Translations under genes and position numbers: made by a program
The notes under the pieces: generated by a model
The model's input: only the letters and a program-made list of their open reading frames with translations
Database searches by the model: none
What the model was told of the DNA's origin: nothing
Shown: piece by piece, positions 46,934 through 53,450 of the stretch
How the letters are laid out: every line of letters begins with the position of its first letter
How positions within the stretch are numbered: the first letter of the stretch is position 1
From: Modestobacter marinus
GTDB taxonomy: Bacteria > Actinomycetota > Actinomycetes > Mycobacteriales > Geodermatophilaceae
DNA: 64,000 bases
Direction of reading: 5' to 3'
Assembly: GCF_019799945.1 (NCBI RefSeq)
Contig: NZ_JABGCH010000015.1
Location: 62,001 to 126,000 of the forward strand

Positions 46934-47356
46934 TCAGCTCCAGGACGGCGGCGGGTACAGCGGCTCCGCGGCCGGCTGCGGACCCGGCGCGGAGGGCGGC
47001 GGCCCGTACCGGTTCACCCCGCGGTGGCCGGGCACGAAGCCGGTCAGCACGAGGAGCCCGAGCTGCCCGACGACGGGGACGAGGGCCAGCAGCAGCAGCC
47101 ACGCCGGCAGGCCGCGGTCGTGCAGCCGGGTCACGTTCGAGGAGATCGAGGCCGGCGCGGAGAGCAGGCCCACGACGGTGAACAGCGGCCCGTAGGTGAG
47201 GTCCGGCTGTGCCGCGGTGGGCAGGCTCCCGGCGCCGGTGGTCAGGTCGGCGAGGAAGGCGAGCAGCGCCAGCCCAGTCAGCGGCAGCGTGTAGTGCAGC
47301 CACCAGGTCCGGCGGTCGATCCGCCCGCGGCGGACGTACCAGTGCCAGAAGCTCAC
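46934..47356 (-). CDS. DUF805 family membrane protein, paralogue
   Basis: A 140-residue paralogue of the preceding protein: same WYVRRGRIDRRTWWLHYTLPL start, TRLHDRGLPAWLLLLALVPVVGQLGLLVL core, and a GVNRYGPPP tail. The two share order of helices and key Arg/His residues but differ widely elsewhere, so the duplication is not recent. They are separated by 120 bases. Function unknown. Confidence 0.87.
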   Translation of the reverse strand: MSFWHWYVRRGRIDRRTWWLHYTLPLTGLALLAFLADLTTGAGSLPTAAQPDLTYGPLFTVVGLLSAPASISSNVTRLHDRGLPAWLLLLALVPVVGQLGLLVLTGFVPGHRGVNRYGPPPSAPGPQPAAEPLYPPPSWS

Positions 47357-47468
47357 GGGTTCCTCCCTGCCGTTCGTACGTGACCATCCTCCCCGCCGGT
47401 CGGGGCGCCGCGCCGGGCGGTCGGCCGGACACGCCGCGCACCGGGTGGGAGCGGGCCCGCCCGGCGGT

Positions 47469-48359
47469 TCATCCGCCGACGGTCTCCCGGCAGCCGCTGG
47501 CCAGCGCGCGCTGGGCGGCCTCGATCACCTGGACGACGTCCCGGCCGAACGTCACGTCACAGGGGTGCGACCCGCCGGTCAGCGCGGCCGCGGACAGCTC
47601 GTCGACGGCGACGCGGTGCGCCTCGACCGCGGTGCCGGTCTCCGGCAGCAGGACCAGGCGCCCGGCGTCCCCGTGCACCCAGACGTCGATCCCGGCGGCG
47701 AGCTCGGAGCTGGTGTGGGACAGCGTCACCGTGCTGGCGCGCCCCTCCGGGTGGCTCAGCACCAGGTGCACGGTGTCGCCCTGACCGGATCCGGCCTGCA
47801 CCGCCGTGACCGGGCCGAGGGTGGGGACGAGCAGCGCGAGGGCGTGCGGACCGATGTCCCACAGCGCCCCGTGCTCGCGGCGCCAGGGCGAGTGCCCGAA
47901 CGGAGTGCCGGCCAGGGACCCGATCCAGGTGAGCGCGCCACCGGCGAGGGTGGTCCGGGCGGCCTGCTGCAGCCAGGTGGAGGTCGCCGTCCGGAACCGG
48001 GCGGTGAAGAAGACGACCGACGCGACGCCGGCGGCCTGCGTCGCGTCGACCACCCGGTCGGCGCCGGCCAGGTCGAGGGCGATCGGCTTCTCCAGCAGGA
48101 GGTGCCGGCCCGCCTGGGCGGCGGCAACGGCGAGCGGCACCTGCACGTCCGGGGGGACGGCGATGCTGACCGCGTCGACGTCGGCGAGGAGCTCGTCGAG
48201 GTCGGTGGTGCCCGGGACGTCGAACTGCGCCCCGGCCGCCTTCGCCTTGGCCAGGTCGCGGCCCCAGACGCCGACCAGCTCGGCGTCGGGGTGACCGGCG
48301 AGGGAGGCGGCGTGCACCTCGCGCGCCCAGAAGCCGGTGCCGAGCACCGCGAAGCGCAT
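47469..48359 (-). CDS. Gfo/Idh/MocA family oxidoreductase
   Basis: A 296-residue NAD(P)-dependent oxidoreductase, N-terminal Rossmann fold FAVLGTGFWAREVHAAS, AVSIAVPPDVQVPLAVAAA and the EKPIALDLA motif whose Lys takes part in catalysis; the C-terminal alpha/beta domain carries WRREHGALWDIGPHALALL. The ATG overlaps the upp stop by one base, so both are read from one transcript. Substrate class is a sugar or cyclitol, not identifiable further. Confidence 0.87.
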   Translation of the reverse strand: MRFAVLGTGFWAREVHAASLAGHPDAELVGVWGRDLAKAKAAGAQFDVPGTTDLDELLADVDAVSIAVPPDVQVPLAVAAAQAGRHLLLEKPIALDLAGADRVVDATQAAGVASVVFFTARFRTATSTWLQQAARTTLAGGALTWIGSLAGTPFGHSPWRREHGALWDIGPHALALLVPTLGPVTAVQAGSGQGDTVHLVLSHPEGRASTVTLSHTSSELAAGIDVWVHGDAGRLVLLPETGTAVEAHRVAVDELSAAALTGGSHPCDVTFGRDVVQVIEAAQRALASGCRETVGG

Positions 48360-48982
48360 CAGACGGCGCCGAACTGGCGGTCTCCGGCGTCGCCGAGGCC
48401 GGGGACGATGTAGGCGTTGTCATTGAGCCGCTCGTCGACGCTGGCGGTGAACACGCGCAGCGGCAGGCCGCTGCCCGCCAGCCGCTCCAGGCCCTCGGGG
48501 GCGGCGAGGACGCAGAGCACGGTGATGTCGGTGGCGCCGCGCTCGGTGAGCAGGGTGCAGCAGTGCACGAGCGAGCCGCCGGTGGCCAGCATGGGGTCGA
48601 GGACGAAGACGGCCCGGTCGACCAGCGACTCGGGCAGCGAGGCCATGTAGGCCTCGGGCTGGAAGGTGACCTCGTTGCGGGCCAGCCCGACGAAGCCCAT
48701 CTGCGACTCGGGGAGCATGCCGTGCGCGGTGTCCGCCATGCCGAGGCCGGCGCGGAGCACCGGGACGATGAGCGGCGGGGACGCCAACCGGTAGCCGGTG
48801 GTCTCGGTGACCGGCGTGGTGATCGGCTCCTCGGCGACGGCGAGGTCGCGGGTGGCCTCGTAGACCAGCATCTGGGTCAGCTCGCGCAGCGCGGCCCGGA
48901 AGGCGGCGTTGTCGGTGCGCTCGTCGCGCATCCGCGAGAGGCGGGCGCGGGCGATCGGGTGGTCCACGACGGTCAGCTGCAC
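48359..48982 (-). CDS. upp: uracil phosphoribosyltransferase
   Basis: A 207-residue UPRTase converting uracil and PRPP to UMP. Motifs: [46 protein letters not shown], the PRPP loop [16 protein letters not shown] and the uracil-binding [16 protein letters not shown] at the C-terminus. GTG 48982 fits the family start. It matches Rv3309c in position, closing the conserved block. Confidence 0.94.
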   Translation of the reverse strand: MQLTVVDHPIARARLSRMRDERTDNAAFRAALRELTQMLVYEATRDLAVAEEPITTPVTETTGYRLASPPLIVPVLRAGLGMADTAHGMLPESQMGFVGLARNEVTFQPEAYMASLPESLVDRAVFVLDPMLATGGSLVHCCTLLTERGATDITVLCVLAAPEGLERLAGSGLPLRVFTASVDERLNDNAYIVPGLGDAGDRQFGAV

Positions 48983-49049
48983 GGCGGACACCGTATCGGC
49001 CGGGCCGGTGCGCGGGCCCGGCCAGCCGGTCACCGGCGCTGGCCCCGCA

Positions 49050-49460
49050 TCACTCACGCACGTCGGCGGGACCGGCGACGGTCGGGAGCCCGGCGGCGAG
49101 CCAGGCCTCGACGCCGCCGGCCAGGTCGGTCGCGCGGGTCAGGCCGAGCGCCCGCAGGGAGGCGGCGGCCAGGCTGGAGCTGTAGCCCTGCCGGCAGACC
49201 ACGACGACGTGGAGGTCCGCGCCGGTGGCCTCGGGGATGCGGGCGGCCGATGTCGGGTCGAGCCGCCACTCCAGGACCGTGCGGTCGATGACGAGCACGC
49301 CGGGCAGCAGGTCGGGTGGGAGTTCGCCCTGGCGACGGCGCTGGGCCTCGGTCCGGGTGTCGACGACGAGGGCACCGCGCCGGGCCGCGGCGGCGGTCTC
49401 CTCGGGGGTCAGCCGCCGGACGCCACGGCGGCTGGCGGCCAGCAGGTCGTCGACGGTCAC
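49050..49460 (-). CDS. rhodanese-like domain protein
   Basis: A 136-residue single rhodanese domain: [25 protein letters not shown], then the active-site loop [23 protein letters not shown] with the catalytic Cys, and [16 protein letters not shown]. It should transfer sulfane sulfur. The start is taken as GTG 49460; upstream codons run into the divergent VOC gene. It is only 36 bases from that gene, so the two share a promoter region. Confidence 0.82.
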   Translation of the reverse strand: MTVDDLLAASRRGVRRLTPEETAAAARRGALVVDTRTEAQRRRQGELPPDLLPGVLVIDRTVLEWRLDPTSAARIPEATGADLHVVVVCRQGYSSSLAAASLRALGLTRATDLAGGVEAWLAAGLPTVAGPADVRE

Positions 49461-49496
49461 CCGGTCGAGCCTGCCAGGACGGGCGAGGATGGCCGC

Positions 49497-49880
49497 ATGG
49501 AGGTGCTGAGCAGCCGGGTGCTCGTCCGTCCCGCGGACCCGGCGCGGAGCAGGGCCTTCTACCGGGACGTCCTCGGCCTCGCCGTGTACCGGGAGTTCGG
49601 CCCGCCCGACGAGCCGGGGCTGGTGTTCTTCACCGGGAACGGGCTGCTGGAGGTGTCCGGTCGGGCGGACGGCCCGGTGGGCGGCGTGGCGCTGTGGCTG
49701 CAGGTCCGCGACGTCGCCGCCGAGGTGGACCGGCTGGCCGCCGCAGGCGTGCCGGTGCTCCGGGTGCCGCAGCAGGAGCCGTGGGGGCTGGTCGAGGCCT
49801 GGGTCGCCGATCCGGACGGCATCCGGATCGTGCTCGTCGAGGTGCCCGCGGACCACCCCCTGCGCCGCGACCAGCGCTGA
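49497..49880 (+). CDS. VOC (glyoxalase/bleomycin-resistance fold) family protein
   Basis: A 127-residue single-domain VOC protein: SRVLVRPADPARSRAFYRDVLGLAVYREFG, GLVFFTGNGLLEVSG and WVADPDGIRIVLVEVP. The fold binds a divalent metal in most relatives, and functions range from glyoxalase to antibiotic sequestration. The start ATG 49497 gives the usual N-terminal strand. No substrate can be assigned. Confidence 0.82.
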   Translation: MEVLSSRVLVRPADPARSRAFYRDVLGLAVYREFGPPDEPGLVFFTGNGLLEVSGRADGPVGGVALWLQVRDVAAEVDRLAAAGVPVLRVPQQEPWGLVEAWVADPDGIRIVLVEVPADHPLRRDQR

Positions 49881-49903
49881 CGTGAGTTGCCGCCGAATCG
49901 GGC

Positions 49904-50074
49904 TCATGAGCGCCCTCGCCTGTGGAACAGCAGCTGGGCACAGACCGAGGACGTTGCGAGAACGATTTCGAAGTCGCGAGTCCCCGCGCTGTCCGTGGTG
50001 ATCGCAGCCGTGACGAGCACGCCCACGAGCACGATCAGTCGCCAGCCGGTCCCACGGACCCTGACGTCTGCCAC
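49904..50074 (-). CDS. possible small membrane protein
   Basis: A 56-codon frame from GTG 50074 reads VADVRVRGTGWRLIVLVGVL and a further hydrophobic stretch, then a basic RRGRS end. The hydrophobic run of about 17 residues after a basic start could be a membrane helix. There is no ribosome-binding site of note and no known family. The rest of 49881-50230 shows nothing else I recognise. Confidence 0.3.
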   Translation of the reverse strand: MADVRVRGTGWRLIVLVGVLVTAAITTDSAGTRDFEIVLATSSVCAQLLFHRRGRS

Positions 50075-50230
50075 GCGTCGGATCCGATCCGATGCCCATG
50101 TACGTCCCCAGGATCGTGGACAAGAGTCAGCGATGGAGGCGATCGACGGATCCTGCCCTGCGCAAGGCACTGCCCCGGTGAGGATCTTGCAACGGCTTCG
50201 AACGACTGGGCAGCCTGCAGTCGGATCCCG

Positions 50231-50460
50231 CTACGCAGCGTCGGACAGCAGCGGGCCGATGAGGATCTCGGTGCCGTCGGGGCGGTAGGTGCGCCATCGG
50301 CTGCCCGGTGGTGCGGTGTCGTCGCGGTCGACCCGGAAGCCGTGGTGGACCTTGGTGTGCAGAAGGACCACCCCCTCCCCACGACTCGCAGGCTCGCCGC
50401 GGGCCCCTGGGGGTGGCCGGGTGGTGGACGTCGCACCAGTGCGTCGCATATAGACATTGA
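50231..50460 (-). pseudogene. 3' remnant of an HNH endonuclease gene (DUF222/13E12 type)
   Basis: On the minus strand the region reads ATHWCDVHHP in one frame (about 50450-50420) and then, in another, HTKVHHGFRVDRDD, GSRWRTYRPDGTEIL and a TAG stop at 50231. This corresponds to the HNH motif and tail of DUF222-type endonucleases common in actinobacteria. The middle of the HNH motif is lost and a frameshift is present. The much longer N-terminal part, expected to the right of 50460, is absent because an integrase gene begins there. It is therefore a truncated remnant at an apparent element boundary. Confidence 0.6.
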
Positions 50461-50475
50461 CTACCGTACTTAGCC

Positions 50476-51858
50476 ATGGGCATCTCGATCGGCACCAACC
50501 GGGCCGCCATCTACCTGCGCCAGTCCCGCGACGCGGCCGGCGACGGGCTGGCCGTCGAGCGCCAGCGGCAGGACTGCGAGCGACTGGCCGCCGAGCGGGG
50601 CTGGACGGTGATCCCCGGCGGGGTGCTCACCGACAACGACATGAGCGCCAGCACCGGGCGCCGCCGCCCCGGCTACGAGCGGCTGCTGGAGCTGATCGAC
50701 GCCCGGGCCGTCGACGTGGTGATCGTCTGGCACCTGGATCGGCTGACCCGGCGGCTGGCCGACCTGGTGGACGTCATCGACCGGACCGAGCAGGCGTCCG
50801 TGCGGATCGCCACCGTCGCCGGTGACCTGGACCTGTCCACCGACGCGGGCCGGCTGGTCGCCCGCATCCTCGGCTCGGTGGCCCAGGGGGAGGTCGAGCG
50901 GAAGTCCGCGCGGCAGAAGCGGGCCGGTCGCCAGGCAGCCGAGGCCGGCCGCCCCCCGGCGCGGCGCGCGTTCGGCTTCACCAACGGCGCGCAGCACCCG
51001 GCCGAGGCCGAGGCGGTGTGCGAGCTGTACCGGCTGGTGCTGGCCGGCATGACCATGGTCGCGGCCACCCGCTGGCTCAACGAGCGTGGCTTCACCACCA
51101 CCACCGGCAAGCGGTGGGACCGCTCCAGCGCGCGAACGATGCTGCTCAACCCGCGCAACGCCGGCCTGCGCGCCTACCACGGCGAGGTGATCGGGCCGGG
51201 CACCTGGGAGCCGATCGTGGACGAGGCCACCTGGCGGGCGGCGCGTGAGCTGATCGCCGACCCGGCCCGCTACCGGGGCCAGGGTGCGCTGCGCTGGCTG
51301 GGCGGTGGACTGTTCCGCTGCCACTGCGGCGCGCGGGTTCGGGTCAATTACTCCCAGCACGGCAAGCGGGTGTACCAGTGCCAGGCCCGCTCGCACCTGT
51401 CCCGCTCGGCCGAGCCGGTCGACGCCCTGATCGAGCAGACGCTGGTCGACCTGCTCCGCGTGCCAGGGTTGCTGGCCGCACGGGTGGCCGCCGACGAGCA
51501 GGACGGCGTGCCCGAGCTGCGCGACCGCGCCGCCGCGCTGCGGCACCGGCTGGATCAGGTGACCACCGACTACGCCGACGGCCTGCTCACCGGCCGGCAG
51601 CTCAAGGCGGCCACCGAGAAGATCACCGACGAGCTGGCCGAGGTCGAGGGGCAGCTGGCCGAGGCCGGCCGAGGCTCGCGGCTGGGGTCACTGCTGGCTG
51701 CCGCTGACCCCGGCCAGGCGTGGCTGGACGAATCGGACCTGGGTGTGCGCCGCAGCGCGCTGGACGCCCTGGTGACCGTGACGCTGCTGCCGAGCAAGCC
51801 CGGCCGGGCGCCGTTCGACCCGGCCACTGTGCGCATCGAGCGACACGCGCGCGGGTGA
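50476..51858 (+). CDS. large serine recombinase (integrase)
   Basis: A 460-residue large serine integrase. The resolvase-like catalytic domain begins AAIYLRQSRD with nucleophile Ser17 and contains HLDRLTRRLADLVDVID and the GRLVARILGSVAQGEVERKS helix. A recombinase domain follows (ATRWLNERGFTTTTGKRWDRSS, MLLNPRNAGLRAYHG), then a zinc-ribbon with FRCHCGARVRV and YQCQARSHL, and a C-terminal coiled-coil part. It would integrate and excise the element between attP and attB. The gene starts 16 bases into the element's apparent left edge, as is usual for phage-type integrases adjacent to att. An excision factor may be the HTH protein at 56010. Confidence 0.92.
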   Translation: MGISIGTNRAAIYLRQSRDAAGDGLAVERQRQDCERLAAERGWTVIPGGVLTDNDMSASTGRRRPGYERLLELIDARAVDVVIVWHLDRLTRRLADLVDVIDRTEQASVRIATVAGDLDLSTDAGRLVARILGSVAQGEVERKSARQKRAGRQAAEAGRPPARRAFGFTNGAQHPAEAEAVCELYRLVLAGMTMVAATRWLNERGFTTTTGKRWDRSSARTMLLNPRNAGLRAYHGEVIGPGTWEPIVDEATWRAARELIADPARYRGQGALRWLGGGLFRCHCGARVRVNYSQHGKRVYQCQARSHLSRSAEPVDALIEQTLVDLLRVPGLLAARVAADEQDGVPELRDRAAALRHRLDQVTTDYADGLLTGRQLKAATEKITDELAEVEGQLAEAGRGSRLGSLLAAADPGQAWLDESDLGVRRSALDALVTVTLLPSKPGRAPFDPATVRIERHARG

Positions 51859-51878
51859 GCCGCCCTGGCCTCCGGAGG

Positions 51879-51926
51879 GCAGCGTTCGACCCGACGACTG
51901 TGCGGATCGAGCCGTCCCGCAGGTAG
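51879..51926 (+). repeat. partial duplication of the integrase gene 3' end
   Basis: Twenty bases after the integrase stop, a second copy of its end can be read: AAFDPTTVRIEPSRR then TAG, against APFDPATVRIERHARG then TGA in the gene. About 35 of 48 bases agree, and the copy is in the same orientation. It has diverged, so it probably comes from a related integrase rather than a fresh duplication. The following 240 bases to 52166 hold no recognisable gene and should contain the promoter for the next genes. Confidence 0.65.
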
Positions 51927-52166
51927 GCAGCGTGGCGGCTGGGGCAGGTGTGGCGTGACGCTAGGCACCCACGCTTGCACGCGCTGTGCATCCGCACGTA
52001 CGGTCCCGGTAGAGACGTAGAAGGGCCTGGTCCGAGCCCACGGAGTCGTCACCCGCCGCACATCGCTGACTAACCGAATAACGAGCTGGTAGGACTACGA
52101 AGCCGCATCGGACGGGCGAGCCGTAGCAGAGCCGGCAGCTACCCCCTCTTCCTGGGAGCTGTCGCT

Positions 52167-52559
52167 GTGTCCTGCCCTTCTTCTGATCGCGCCCTCATCG
52201 CTCGTCTGGCTGCCCACGAGTCGTGGGCCAAGGCCGCCAACCGGTCGGCCCGCACCGCGCCCGCGCGCGCCGCCCTGGTGTCCAAGTTCGAGCGCGAGGT
52301 CGACCCCAATGGCGTGCTGCCCCCGGCCGAGCGCGCCCGCCGGGCCGAGCACGCCCGCAAGGCCCACTTCACCCGGCTGGCGCTGCGCTCGGCGCAGGCC
52401 CGGCGCAAGGTCGCCGAGGAGTCGCGCGGAACGGGCAGTGCGCCCATCGCCACCGTCACCGATCCCTTGGACGAGTACGTGCGCCGGGTCGTCGGCGGGC
52501 TGCCGCCGCTGACCGACGAGCAGTGCGCGCGGGTCGCCGACCTGCTGCTCACCGGCTGA
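52167..52559 (+). CDS. hypothetical protein, actinobacterial mobile-element type
   Basis: A 130-residue, Arg/Ala-rich helical protein starting at GTG 52167 after GGGAG. Two parts are visible: TAPARAALVSKFEREVDPNG with a PPAERARRAEHARKAHFTRL helix, and a C-terminal DPLDEYVRRVVGGLPPLTDEQ. Similar proteins are widespread in actinobacterial genomes and elements without known function. The charge suggests nucleic-acid binding. The stop overlaps the next start by one base. Confidence 0.6.
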   Translation: MSCPSSDRALIARLAAHESWAKAANRSARTAPARAALVSKFEREVDPNGVLPPAERARRAEHARKAHFTRLALRSAQARRKVAEESRGTGSAPIATVTDPLDEYVRRVVGGLPPLTDEQCARVADLLLTG

Positions 52560-52783
52560 TGAGCAGCTCACCGACCGCGCCCTATGGCCGCGTGCCGCGG
52601 CTGGACGCGCTGGACCCCGCCACCGCCGACCGGATCGCCGCACACGCCGCGCAGCTGGTCGCCGGCTTCCGCCCGCTGGACGAGGCCGAGGTCGACCTGC
52701 TGGCGACGTTGCTGCGGCCCAGCGCTCAACGCCAGCTCGCCGACCGCCAGCCGCCCCGCAGGGCCGGCCAGTCCGGCGCGTGA
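52559..52783 (+). CDS. small hypothetical protein
   Basis: A 74-residue protein coupled to the gene before it (TGATG). It contains LDALDPATADRIAAHAAQLVAG and EAEVDLLATLLRPSAQRQ, which form two amphipathic helices, and then a short basic tail. It resembles the short helical companions seen beside element replication genes; no family is recognised. Its position in the tight cluster is the main support that it is real. Confidence 0.5.
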   Translation: MSSSPTAPYGRVPRLDALDPATADRIAAHAAQLVAGFRPLDEAEVDLLATLLRPSAQRQLADRQPPRRAGQSGA

Positions 52784-52854
52784 GCGCGGCCGGGGACCAG
52801 ACGCCCCCGGCCATCGCCACCACTTGACCCCAGAGCCACCTGGAGCCCAGCCCC

Positions 52855-53082
52855 ATGATGAACCACCAGCACCGCAGGGCGCAGCCTCCGCCCGCGCCCC
52901 CTCGCCCGAGGGCCACCACCGTTGCCTCCTGGCCCCAGCCGAACGGCACGGGGGTGCTCGCACACTGCCCGATCTGCTCGGGCAGGCACGCCCACCGGGT
53001 GGCCGCCACCGACCTGGCCGTCGTGCGCCGTGGGCGCTGCGGTGCCTTCTACGTCGTGGCCGTGACCGGGGGGGCCGCCTGA
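52855..53082 (+). CDS. small protein with a CxxC zinc-finger-like motif
   Basis: A 75-residue protein from ATG 52855 with GGAG nine bases upstream. A Pro/Arg-rich start is followed by LAHCPICSGRHAHRV, two closely spaced His residues and a third Cys in RRGRCGAFYVV, suggesting a small zinc ribbon. The stop overlaps the ATG of the next gene by one base. Possible roles are DNA binding or assisting the replication protein; this is inference. Confidence 0.5.
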   Translation: MMNHQHRRAQPPPAPPRPRATTVASWPQPNGTGVLAHCPICSGRHAHRVAATDLAVVRRGRCGAFYVVAVTGGAA

Positions 53083-53450
53083 TGGCCCCCAGCCCCGGGC
53101 TGGCCCCGACCCCCTGGCCGGCACCCATGGCACTCACCGAGCAGGCCGCCGTTGTCGACGACGTAACCGGCGAGCTGGTCGGCTGGTGCTTGCCCGCTAC
53201 GCCCGACGGCGCCCCCCACGACGTCCGCGAGGGCGTGACCGTCCGCCGGCTGGCCGTCCTGCACGGCCACTGCCCGGCCTGCGGCGCCGCCCTGGTGTGG
53301 GGCAGCCGTCGGGAGCGTCGCCGTGCCGCCGCTGGTGGCCGTGCTCCGGCCGGCGTCCCTCACGTGCCGCACCGGCCGACGTGCCCGGGGCACGACCAGG
53401 TGATCGACGCCGCCATCGCCCGCTGGCACGCCGCTGGTGGTGCGCCGTGA
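53082..53450 (+). CDS. hypothetical protein with Cys/His cluster
   Basis: A 122-residue protein coupled on both sides: TGATG with the preceding gene and GTGA with the replication protein gene. It shows VVDDVTGELVGWCLPA, then HGHCPACGAALVWGS, an Arg/Ala-rich linker and RPTCPGHDQVIDAAIARWH, giving CxxC plus Cys and His that could bind one zinc. No family is recognised. Tight coupling implies that it is needed in proportion to the Prim-Pol protein. Confidence 0.55.
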   Translation: MAPSPGLAPTPWPAPMALTEQAAVVDDVTGELVGWCLPATPDGAPHDVREGVTVRRLAVLHGHCPACGAALVWGSRRERRRAAAGGRAPAGVPHVPHRPTCPGHDQVIDAAIARWHAAGGAP

